The notes under the pieces are model-generated. The model was not told the DNA's origin. It did no database searches and was given only the letters and a program-made list of their open reading frames with translations. Below are positions 8,396 through 15,683 of a stretch of 64,000 nt of DNA, one piece after another. Position 1 is the stretch's first letter. Each line of letters starts with the position of its first letter. This DNA comes from VBOC01 sp964512655 (GTDB lineage Bacteria; Bacteroidota; Ignavibacteria; UBA10030; SZUA-254), in NCBI GenBank assembly GCA_964512655.1, contig CAZEJT010000003.1:124001-188000 (forward strand), read 5' to 3'. Both the position numbers and the translations under genes were made by a program.

Positions 8396-9319
8396 CTAGA
8401 GCTTCAGCTTCGCGATATTCGATTTCACCTCTTCCGCAGATTTATGTAAGCCCGCCTTCTCTTCCGCCGTCAGAGGCACCTCGACAATCTGTTCGATTCC
8501 TTTCCTCCCCAGTTTCACAGGCACTCCGATGTAGGTGTCGCGCAGACCGTACTCTCCCTGCAGGTATGCGGCGCAGGGGAGAATTCTCTTCTTGTCTTTC
8601 ACGATCGCTTCGACCATCTCAACCGCCGCCGCTGAAGGGGCGTAGTAGGCGCTCCCCGACTTCAGGTAATTGACGATCTCGATTCCCCCGTCGCGCGTCC
8701 GCTTTACGATCTTTTCAATCGTCGGCCTGTCCATGAACTCCGACAACGGGACGCCCGCAATCGTCGTGTACCGGACGAGAGGGACCATCGAATCTCCGTG
8801 TCCGCCGAGGACCAGCGCCTGGATATCCTCCACCGAAACGCCCAGCTCGTTTGCGATGAATGTGCGGTAGCGCGCGGTGTCGAGAATCCCGGCCATCCCG
8901 ATCACCCGGTGGCGCTCGAAGCCGCTGACCTTGTACGCGACATACGTCATGATGTCGAGCGGGTTTGAAACAACGATGAGGATCGCCTGGGGCGATTTTG
9001 CGACGATCGCCTCCGTCACCGCCTTGACGATTCCCGCGTTCGTTTCCTGAAGCTGCTCGCGGGTCATTCCCGGTTTGCGCGCGAGACCGGCGGTGATGAC
9101 GACGATGTTTGAATTCGCCGTATCGTCGTAGGAGTTCGTGCCTCCCACGCGCGTGTCGGTCCCTTCTATTGGGGCGGCCTCGTACATGTCGAGCCCTTTC
9201 CCCTGCGGCAGCCCTTCGACGATATCGATGAGAACCACTTCATTTGCGAGCTCTTTGTCTGCGATGCGCTGCGCGGCCGTGGCACCCACATTGCCTGCTC
9301 CAACGACGGTAATCTTCAT
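8396..9319 (-). CDS. mdh: malate dehydrogenase (LDH-like type)
   Basis: A 307-residue NAD-dependent dehydrogenase. The N-terminus MKITVVGAGNVGATAA is the dinucleotide fold. ARKPGMTREQL carries the substrate Arg typical of malate rather than lactate dehydrogenases, VSNPLD follows, and GGHGDSMVPL holds the catalytic His. It interconverts malate and oxaloacetate in the TCA cycle. AGAAGGAC lies before ATG 9319; the frame is open upstream but the extra residues do not resemble the family. It is downstream of rplU-rpmA with a 114-base gap holding a small GC hairpin. Confidence 0.96.
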   Translation of the reverse strand: MKITVVGAGNVGATAAQRIADKELANEVVLIDIVEGLPQGKGLDMYEAAPIEGTDTRVGGTNSYDDTANSNIVVITAGLARKPGMTREQLQETNAGIVKAVTEAIVAKSPQAILIVVSNPLDIMTYVAYKVSGFERHRVIGMAGILDTARYRTFIANELGVSVEDIQALVLGGHGDSMVPLVRYTTIAGVPLSEFMDRPTIEKIVKRTRDGGIEIVNYLKSGSAYYAPSAAAVEMVEAIVKDKKRILPCAAYLQGEYGLRDTYIGVPVKLGRKGIEQIVEVPLTAEEKAGLHKSAEEVKSNIAKLKL

Positions 9320-9390
9320 CGATGTCCTTCTGTGAGTGTGAGAATTGTTACGGGAGGGCCAAAACCAGGAACTGCAACCAGGAATGATGC

Positions 9391-9402
9391 CCCCGAGCGG
9401 GG
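9391..9402. other. short GC-rich hairpin between rpmA and mdh
   Basis: CCCC-GAGC-GGGG sits in the 114-base gap between the end of rpmA and the start of mdh. No T run follows on the minus strand, so it is at most a weak or factor-assisted terminator, or an mRNA stabiliser separating ribosomal-protein from mdh expression. Confidence 0.3.
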
Positions 9403-9433
9403 ACACGGAAAACGCTTGATTGGCGCCCGGCGG

Positions 9434-9688
9434 TTACGCCGTGATGATGCTGACGACCTTCGACGATTTTCCGAAGCGGCGGAAATTGACTACTCCGTCT
9501 TTGAGAGCGAAGAGTGTGTCGTCGCTGCCGACGCCGACGTTGATCCCGGGGGAAAAGCGCGTGCCGCGCTGGCGGACGATAATGCTTCCCGCGGTCACTT
9601 TTTCACCGCCAAACCGCTTCACGCCCAGGCGCTGCGAGTTGCTGTCGCGTCCGTTTCGTGAGCTTCCGCCGCCTTTTTTATGTGCCAT
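9434..9688 (-). CDS. rpmA: 50S ribosomal protein L27
   Basis: 84 residues, full length, starting MAHKKGGGSSRNGRDSNSQRLG, the highly conserved basic N-terminus that reaches the peptidyl-transferase centre. GGEKVTAGSIIVRQRGTRFSPG follows. There is no Firmicute-type N-terminal cleaved extension. It starts 3 bases after rplU, the usual gene order. Confidence 0.98.
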   Translation of the reverse strand: MAHKKGGGSSRNGRDSNSQRLGVKRFGGEKVTAGSIIVRQRGTRFSPGINVGVGSDDTLFALKDGVVNFRRFGKSSKVVSIITA

Positions 9689-9691
9689 GAC

Positions 9692-10018
9692 TCAACGCTC
9701 CTCAGCCGATTGCCCGATTCCAGTAATTTCAACTTCGGTGTACTGCTGACGGTGGCCGCGGCGGACGCGGTAGCCCTTGCGCTTCTTCTTCTTGAACACG
9801 ATCACCGTGTCGTCCTTCACATGCCCGAGAATCTTCGCCTCAACGGCAGCGCTCTTGATGAACGGGGCGCCGATCTTGACGCTCGTGTCATCGGACAGCA
9901 AAAGTACTTTGTCGAACTTCACCGTCGTCCCAACTTCCTGCTGCAGACGTGGAACAAAGAGGCGGTCAGATGGGCTTACCTTGAACTGCTCTTCCGCTAT
10001 GTTGACTACGGCAAACAT
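9692..10018 (-). CDS. rplU: 50S ribosomal protein L21
   Basis: 108 residues. MFAVVNIAEEQFKVSPSDRLFVPRL is a typical L21 start, and the C-terminus contains KKKKRKGYRVRRGHRQQYTEVEI, the rRNA-binding tail. The frame extends 40 codons upstream, but a sigma-70 promoter (10067-10095) lies within that extension, which supports the ATG at 10018. Head of rplU-rpmA, possibly read through into mdh. Confidence 0.97.
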   Translation of the reverse strand: MFAVVNIAEEQFKVSPSDRLFVPRLQQEVGTTVKFDKVLLLSDDTSVKIGAPFIKSAAVEAKILGHVKDDTVIVFKKKKRKGYRVRRGHRQQYTEVEITGIGQSAEER

Positions 10019-10066
10019 GATGAAATGCGCTCGATTGGCTGATTCTTCGGGGAATTTGAACGCGAC

Positions 10067-10095
10067 AATGTACCGAAATTTTCGCTCAAAGTCAA
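10067..10095 (-). promoter_or_regulatory. sigma-70-type promoter for rplU-rpmA
   Basis: On the minus strand TTGACT, exactly 17 bases, then TACATT, ending about 50 bases before the rplU ATG. It is the best match in the gap and fits the spacing of the other promoters in this window. Confidence 0.65.
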
Positions 10096-10172
10096 CGCAC
10101 CAATCGCGCCACGACGGATCCTTTCCCGCCGCGAACACCCACGCCTTTCTCGCGCCAAAGTGCGGAAATTGT

Positions 10173-10201
10173 TTGACTTTTAATGCATTTTTTTCTATCC
10201 T
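10173..10201 (+). promoter_or_regulatory. sigma-70-type promoter for the receiver-domain gene
   Basis: TTGACT, 17 bases, TATCCT on the plus strand in an AT-rich patch, about 73 bases before ATG 10274. It is divergent from the rplU promoter. Confidence 0.55.
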
Positions 10202-10273
10202 ATCTGCGGGTTGGCGCCACAGTAACTCTCCGACACAACCAAACCGATCGTGCCGAGTTCCGCCCCGCAGGGG

Positions 10274-10657
10274 ATGAAGAAGAAAACAGTCCTGATTGTC
10301 GAAGACAGCCCCGGTTTTTCAGAGCTGATGAAATTCGTCGTCGAAGACGAGGGCTTCAAGGGAGTCCTGTTCCCTCTCGAGGAGAATTTCCTTCAGTGGG
10401 TCGACCGTGAAAAGCCGTCTGCGATCATCATGGACCTCGCCCTCAACAGGCTGAGCGGATTCGACCTGATCCGCGACCTCAAAGACCATTCAAAGCACAA
10501 GAACGTCCCCGTCATCGTCATAACCGGGCGTGATCTCGATTCGAAGGACATTGCGACGCTTAAAATGCACGGAATCCCCTACCTGCGCAAAGGCCGGGTC
10601 GATATGCACGAGATCCACCAGACCATCCGCAACATAGTCCTCAACACTGATTCGTGA
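10274..10657 (+). CDS. single-domain response regulator (CheY-like receiver)
   Basis: 127 residues comprising only a receiver domain: KTVLIVEDSPGF with the acidic pair, IIMDLAL with the phospho-acceptor Asp, VIVITGRD with the switch Thr, and YLRKGRV with the conserved Lys. There is no output domain, so it acts by protein contact like CheY/Spo0F-type proteins. No histidine kinase is adjacent. An upstream in-frame GTG at 10250 is possible, but MKKKTVLIVED at 10274 is the canonical start. Confidence 0.88.
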   Translation: MKKKTVLIVEDSPGFSELMKFVVEDEGFKGVLFPLEENFLQWVDREKPSAIIMDLALNRLSGFDLIRDLKDHSKHKNVPVIVITGRDLDSKDIATLKMHGIPYLRKGRVDMHEIHQTIRNIVLNTDS

Positions 10658-10728
10658 AATTCGCCCCCGAAAGGGGCTGCTTTACGCAATTCTCGCTGTT
10701 TTCCCCCTCAGTTCCCGCCCACGGTCTA

Positions 10729-10757
10729 TTGCTATTTGTCATTGACACAGGTATATT
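10729..10757 (+). promoter_or_regulatory. sigma-70-type promoter for the 39-residue membrane protein
   Basis: TTGCTA, 17 bases, TATATT, ending 34 bases before ATG 10792. The -10 box equals that of the menaquinone-operon promoter at 29848-29876, and the -35 differs by one base. Confidence 0.6.
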
Positions 10758-10791
10758 TATTGCAGAGAGGGGACACCACCAGGAGGGATGT

Positions 10792-10911
10792 ATGAAGCTA
10801 AGGATTCAGGAGAAAATTTCGTTGCTTGTAGAGTGGGCCGTATCGCTGGGGATTACGGTGTACCTCGCTCTCGGCGTCGTCAATACGTTTATCGTCGTCT
10901 TCGAGCACTAA
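10792..10911 (+). CDS. 39-residue single-pass membrane protein
   Basis: A very short gene: MKLRIQEKIS then a hydrophobic helix (about residues 11-36, LLVEWAVSLGITVYLALG...) ending VVFEH and TAA. Support comes from three signals together: a promoter (10729-10757), a full AGGAGG five bases before the ATG, and a charged amphipathic N-terminus followed by a helix long enough to span the membrane. The open frame extends upstream of 10792, but the promoter lies inside that extension. No family is recognised. The following DNA is a cluster of hairpin repeats. Function unknown; a regulator or accessory of a membrane complex is only a guess. Confidence 0.65.
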   Translation: MKLRIQEKISLLVEWAVSLGITVYLALGVVNTFIVVFEH

Positions 10912-10946
10912 GGCCGGCGGCGCGAGTCCGCTCGAACCATCTCCCG

Positions 10947-11124
10947 GTAGGCGCGCCCTTCAGGGTGCGTTGGATGATGCCCCGCTAACGTCAAGCGGCA
11001 CCCCGAGGCAGATATGAACCGCCTCAAGAAGTGCCGCTACACCTCCCGACAGATTTTCCCTTACCTTCTTGCGTTAACGCGGGCTGAAGCCCGCGGCTAC
11101 CGCGCCGGCTGAAGCCGGCGCCTA
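10947..11124. repeat. composite cluster of REP-like hairpins
   Basis: Four structures fill the gap between the small membrane-protein gene and the amidohydrolase gene. (1) 10947-10969: GTAGG with arms CGCGCCC/GGGTGCG around TTCA. (2) 10994-11040: a longer two-part hairpin, AGCGGCAC paired with GTGCCGCT, inner GAGGC with GCCTC, ending in CTAC (GTAG on the other strand). (3) 11078-11100: arms CGCGGGC/GCCCGCG then GCTAC. (4) 11103-11124: arms CGCCGGC/GCCGGCG then CCTAC. A perfect GCGTTAACGC palindrome (11071-11080) abuts element 3. Confidence 0.8.
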
Positions 11125-11137
11125 CCGAATCCGATAA

Positions 11138-12499
11138 TCACCTTTTGCCGGTCTCGCGTGCCCCGGTCGACCCACCCGCGTCTTTGGCTCCCAGCCTCCG
11201 GTACTTCTCCTTGTACTTCTCGTACAGCCGGGTGTGCTTGCTGTTGAGGCTGATGTTCTTTCCGCCGATAAACTCCATCTCCACGTGCGTCATGATCTCC
11301 AGCGGATCGCCGTCTGTGACGATCAACGTCGCGTCCTTCCCGACATCGAGTGAGCCGACCCGGTCTGCGATTCCCAGGATCTGCGCCGGATAGAGCGTAA
11401 TGGCCTTCAGCGCCTCGTCTTTTGGGAGGCCGTACGAAGCCGCCGTCGCGGCGTGGTACGGGACGTTCCTCTCATTCGACGCCCCTGCGTCGCCCGCGAT
11501 ACAGAAACGGACTCCGGCATCGAGGAGCTTCTTGGGGAGCGTGAATGGCTCATCATAGGCCTCCCACCTTCTCCAGGGAGTGCGGTGAATCGGGTTGATG
11601 ATCACCGGAATGTCTTTTTCCTTGAGGAGGTTTGCCACGCGCCATGAATCGTACCCGCCCACAAGAATGAGCTTGACTCCTTCCTGCCCCGCCCAGGCGA
11701 TTGCCGATTCGATTTGCTGAAGCTCCTCGGCGTTCATCAGCACGGGGATCGAGCGGTCGAGGACCGGCGCCATCGCTTCCCAGCGCATATCTGTTTTGTG
11801 AAATGGAACATGCTGCTGCGTTTCGGAGCGCTTGGCCTGCATGTATGACCGGGCATCGCGGAATGTGTTCCGGATCTCGTCGAGGCTCTTGTCGCGGGCC
11901 TTCTTCTGATCATCCTCCGAACGCGTTTCCCACCATGCGTGATTGATCGTCATCGACGGCCAGTTCACAACCATTCCGACCGGAGCCTTCAGCGTCATCT
12001 CTTCCCACGTCCAGCCGTCGAGCTGGATCGCGGCCGCGGTTCCGCTGACAGCTCCTCCGTCGGGCATCGCCACCGCCGTCGTAATCCCGTTCGCGCGGGT
12101 GACAGGTATGATTTCGCTCTCGGGATTGACCGCCACCTCTGTTCGTATGTTCGGGTTCACGCTGCCGCTTTCAGAGATGTCGCGGGTCGCGCGCGCCGCG
12201 TCGATTTCCATAAGACCGACAACCGAGCGCGCATCGATCAGTCCGGGATAGACATGTTTCCCGTGCACGTCGATCTTCTCGGCATTCTGCGGCAAATCGA
12301 CGTTCGATCCGACCCGTGTCAGCTTCCCTTTCTCGAACAGGACTGTTCCGTTTTCAATCACGGCTCCGCTCACGGTGTGAACGGTGCCTCCTACAAGAGC
12401 GATCGGATGATCCTGCGGCTTCGCCGGAATCTCCGACGCCTTCAGAAAAGAGAAGCCCGCGATAAGGGCGATTGCGAGTGAAAGTGTTCGTGTGTTCAT
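11138..12499 (-). CDS. exported amidohydrolase-family protein lacking the HxH metal motif
   Basis: 453 residues with a signal peptide (MNTRTLSLAIALIAGFSFLKA). The amidohydrolase composite-domain strands (ALVGGTVHTVSG, DVHGKHVYPGLID) lead to ARSVVGL where active enzymes have H-x-H. The C-terminal 'ITLYPAQILGIADRVGSLDVGKDATLIVTDGDPLE' pattern is typical of the superfamily. Loss of the first metal ligands makes ordinary hydrolase activity doubtful unless other residues compensate. The ATG is one base after the stop of the larger amidohydrolase gene, whose last codons (AAGGAG) serve as its SD. It probably acts in the periplasm, perhaps as a partner of that protein. Confidence 0.85.
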   Translation of the reverse strand: MNTRTLSLAIALIAGFSFLKASEIPAKPQDHPIALVGGTVHTVSGAVIENGTVLFEKGKLTRVGSNVDLPQNAEKIDVHGKHVYPGLIDARSVVGLMEIDAARATRDISESGSVNPNIRTEVAVNPESEIIPVTRANGITTAVAMPDGGAVSGTAAAIQLDGWTWEEMTLKAPVGMVVNWPSMTINHAWWETRSEDDQKKARDKSLDEIRNTFRDARSYMQAKRSETQQHVPFHKTDMRWEAMAPVLDRSIPVLMNAEELQQIESAIAWAGQEGVKLILVGGYDSWRVANLLKEKDIPVIINPIHRTPWRRWEAYDEPFTLPKKLLDAGVRFCIAGDAGASNERNVPYHAATAASYGLPKDEALKAITLYPAQILGIADRVGSLDVGKDATLIVTDGDPLEIMTHVEMEFIGGKNISLNSKHTRLYEKYKEKYRRLGAKDAGGSTGARETGKR

Positions 12500-12500
12500 G

Positions 12501-15500
12501 TTACGGTCGCTCCTTTCCGGCTGCTTCGTCTCTGCAGGAGTATGGTTCCTTTTCATCGCTCCGGTAACTCTCCTCGCTCGACGCAGTGACTTTCCCTCCG
12601 CCTGCGCCGCTCTTGTTCGACTGCAGGATTTTCTGGATCAGCGTGCTCCGCTCGCGCGTCACTTCCTCGTTCATCTTCCGGTCCTCGTCCCTGTCGAAGT
12701 ACTTTTTCCCGTCGATCCAGGTTTGCTCGCAGATCGAATACGTGGAAAGGGGATTTCCGCTCCACACCACGAAATCGGCGTCCTTCCCCGCTTCCAGCGA
12801 ACCCACCCGCTTCTCGACGTGCATTTGTTTCGCGGGGTTGATTGTCACGAATTTGAGCGCTTCTTCCTGAGAGACCCCTCCGTATTTCACTGCCTTCGCG
12901 GCCTCCGTGTTCAGGCGCCGTGCAAGCTCATCGCTGTCGGAGTTAAACGAAACAACCACGCCTTCGTCATGCATGAGCGCGCCGTTATAGGGAATCGCAT
13001 CGTACACCTCGAACTTGTACGCCCACCAATCGCTGAACGTCGAGCCCATCGCCCCGTGAGCAGCCATCTGGTCCGCTACCTTGTAGCCCTCCAGGACGTG
13101 CTGGAATGTTCCGACGCGGAAACCGAATTCTTCGGCAACCCTCATCAGCATCTCGATCTCATCCTGCCTGTACGAATGACAGTGGATGATCCGCTTGCCG
13201 TGCAGGATCTCCGCGATTGCATCGAGCCGGAGGTCGCGCCTCGGCGGGATCTTCATTTTCCCTGATTGGTAATCCTTCCACGTCCGCTCGTAATCGAGCG
13301 CCGCGCGGAACTCATCGCGGATAATTTGTTCGACCCCCTCGCGGGTCTGAGGATAGCGCGAGGTATACCTGTCGCCCCAGTTGCTCTGTTTGGGGTTCTC
13401 GCCGAGGGCAAACTTGATCGTGGGCGCCGCGCCTTCGAACTTCATCTCTTCCGGCAGTACCCCCCAGCGCAGCTTGATCGGCTGGCACTGGCCGCCGATA
13501 GGATTTGCCGAGCCGTGGAGAACGTGGGCGACGGTGAGGCCCCCGGCCAGCTCCCGGTAGAGCGCGATGTCGTCCGGATCGAGGGCATCCCCGATTCGCA
13601 CTTCCGCCGTGATCGCGGAGCCCGACTCATTGACGCTCCCGGCGACTCCCGTGTGCGAGTGGCAGTCGATCAACCCGGGCGTGATGTGCATCCCCACTCC
13701 ATTGATGACTACTGCGTCGGCGGGAGCCGCAAGATGCTGTCCGACTTTTGAGATTTTTCCTGCAGAGACCAGCACGTCGGCGTGTTCAAGCGTTCCCTGG
13801 GGTCCGCAGGTCCAGACCGTGGCGTCCTTCACAATGATATGCGCCGGTTGTTCGGGGGCCTTTGCCCGTCCAAACGCACCGGGTGGATACACAAGGCCGA
13901 AGGAAGCCGCCGATGGCGGTTTCGACTTCGAAGTGTCGGGCTCGGGCTTGAACTTGTCCGTCCGGTCGGCGCTCCACGTGAACATCTTGCCGTCGGAGAG
14001 CTCGCCGGTGCCTATGAGACGGTTCCCCTGAACGCTGCCCGACATCCGGATGAAGCGGTCGAATCCTACCGAGTCGCCATTGAACGAAAACTGGAGAATA
14101 AGATTCGAGAAGGATGTGGCTGTCGCCTTGGCTTCCTTACCCAGGACCTTCACCGATGCCTGCGGGGTAGCCACCTCCCCTTTGAGGACAATCGTGAGAT
14201 CGTTGACGGCCGTTCCCGAGAGAGTCGCCTTCCAGGTGCCCCGGGGATCCAGTTCCGGCTTCGGCTTGACAGTATAGCGCTTCCCGTCGATCCACGTTTC
14301 GTGAATCACCGACTTTTCGGCGAAGATATCGCTGTCGGCCACGACAAAATTCGCAAGCTTTCCAGCGCTCAAAGTGCCGGTCTTCTGGTCGATTCCGTAC
14401 AACTTCGCCGGCACTGTAGTCAACGCCGCCAGCGCCGCGTCGCGCGGGAGTCCCCGCTCGATCGCCTTGCGGACGTTCCCAAGGAATGTCCCCGGATCTT
14501 TGAGCGTCGCGGTTGTGAGGGCGAATGTCACCCCCGCATCGTGGAGGGCCTTTGGATTGCCGGGCGCCTCATCCCATGAGCGCAGCTCTTCGAGTCCCGC
14601 GTTCAGCGCCTCTTCGGGCGATTGAACAGAGGGAGCATCCGGGAAATTCACTGGAAGAATGACCGGTAGTCCGGTCTGTTTCACCGCGGCGAGGCGGCGG
14701 TATTCGTAGCCGCTTCCGCGTACCAGGATCTTCAGCGAGAATTCCTTTGCGATCCGCACGGCACGCAGCAGGCTCATCTCGTCGGTGGTTTCGAAGATAA
14801 CGGGCTGTTTCGCCGTGACCGCGTCTTCCAGCGCGGCCAGGTCCGCCACGAATTCCGGCCTTGCCTCGCCGGGATTTTTATCAGCCGCCTGCATCGCGCT
14901 CCTAAACCACTGCGCGTCGAGCATCGTCTGCCGGATCAGGGCGATTGTTCCGATCAGCGAATTCGGGTAGCCGTCGCCCCGCGATGTTTCGAAGGTGATG
15001 TGCTGGGCCACATGCGGCCTGACGAGAAGATCGTTTGGCGTTCCGTCTCCAAGGTCGAACACGGCGCTCGTGCCCCGAAAGATTCCCTTCTGCGGAACGA
15101 CGAGGGCGGTGGTAAATCCCATTCCCCTCATCTTCTCCGCTGCCTTTGCGTCGGGCATGAAGAGTTCGTCTGCGTTCTGCGACGAAAGGACGTTGTCATT
15201 CCAGTGCTTCGGCCCGCGCGGTTCGGGCGGCTTTGGTGCGGCCTGATCCTGATCCTGGCCGCCGCCGGGAGCGGGTTTCTTGGGGACCCCGACATCGGAA
15301 TAGCCGTCGATAAATCCGGGATAGATCGTCATGCCGGAAAGGTCCCAGACCCGGGCGTCGGCCGGCACATCGACCTTCGCGCCGACTGCGGCGATGGTGC
15401 CGTCGCGAATCACAAGCGTGCCTCTCTCGATGACACTACCAGGAGAGACGACGATTCTCGCGTTCGTGAATGCATGCACGTTCGGCGTGTTTTGATGGAT

Positions 15501-15611
15501 CCCGACGGCCGGCTTGACCTGTCCGAACAACGGGAGACCGGCAAGGGCAAACAGCATCGGGACAAGAACGAACAGGGCGCAGGCTCTGCGCATCATCTTG
15601 GGCCTGAACAT
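12501..15611 (-). CDS. exported tandem amidohydrolase (two-domain, 1036 aa)
   Basis: A signal peptide (MMRRACALFVLVPMLFALAG) is followed by two amidohydrolase units. In the first, the HxH site reads IDGYSDVG and is lost. In the second it is intact: GLIDCHSHTG with H651 and H653, with further His in IIHCHSY and FQHVLEG, and Asp in SFNSDSDE. Between them lies a beta-rich linker (about residues 460-560). AAAGGAG precedes ATG 15611; the frame is open 24 codons further upstream, but the signal peptide fits the chosen start. Secreted amidohydrolases of this kind are often annotated as imidazolonepropionase or dipeptidase-like; the substrate is unknown. Operon: M13 peptidase, then this, then the 453-residue relative. 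Confidence 0.87.
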   Translation of the reverse strand: MFRPKMMRRACALFVLVPMLFALAGLPLFGQVKPAVGIHQNTPNVHAFTNARIVVSPGSVIERGTLVIRDGTIAAVGAKVDVPADARVWDLSGMTIYPGFIDGYSDVGVPKKPAPGGGQDQDQAAPKPPEPRGPKHWNDNVLSSQNADELFMPDAKAAEKMRGMGFTTALVVPQKGIFRGTSAVFDLGDGTPNDLLVRPHVAQHITFETSRGDGYPNSLIGTIALIRQTMLDAQWFRSAMQAADKNPGEARPEFVADLAALEDAVTAKQPVIFETTDEMSLLRAVRIAKEFSLKILVRGSGYEYRRLAAVKQTGLPVILPVNFPDAPSVQSPEEALNAGLEELRSWDEAPGNPKALHDAGVTFALTTATLKDPGTFLGNVRKAIERGLPRDAALAALTTVPAKLYGIDQKTGTLSAGKLANFVVADSDIFAEKSVIHETWIDGKRYTVKPKPELDPRGTWKATLSGTAVNDLTIVLKGEVATPQASVKVLGKEAKATATSFSNLILQFSFNGDSVGFDRFIRMSGSVQGNRLIGTGELSDGKMFTWSADRTDKFKPEPDTSKSKPPSAASFGLVYPPGAFGRAKAPEQPAHIIVKDATVWTCGPQGTLEHADVLVSAGKISKVGQHLAAPADAVVINGVGMHITPGLIDCHSHTGVAGSVNESGSAITAEVRIGDALDPDDIALYRELAGGLTVAHVLHGSANPIGGQCQPIKLRWGVLPEEMKFEGAAPTIKFALGENPKQSNWGDRYTSRYPQTREGVEQIIRDEFRAALDYERTWKDYQSGKMKIPPRRDLRLDAIAEILHGKRIIHCHSYRQDEIEMLMRVAEEFGFRVGTFQHVLEGYKVADQMAAHGAMGSTFSDWWAYKFEVYDAIPYNGALMHDEGVVVSFNSDSDELARRLNTEAAKAVKYGGVSQEEALKFVTINPAKQMHVEKRVGSLEAGKDADFVVWSGNPLSTYSICEQTWIDGKKYFDRDEDRKMNEEVTRERSTLIQKILQSNKSGAGGGKVTASSEESYRSDEKEPYSCRDEAAGKERP

Positions 15612-15683
15612 AGGAACTCCTTTGATTAATGAGGAGGCGTGCCGGGGCACTGTAAACTTAGTTTTTTGGGAGTGTAAATGCAA

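Noticed and set aside
10742..10747. TTGACA as the -35 of the small membrane-protein promoter
   Set aside because: Seventeen bases further lies GAGAGG, not a -10; TTGCTA at 10729 paired with TATATT at 10752 fits better.
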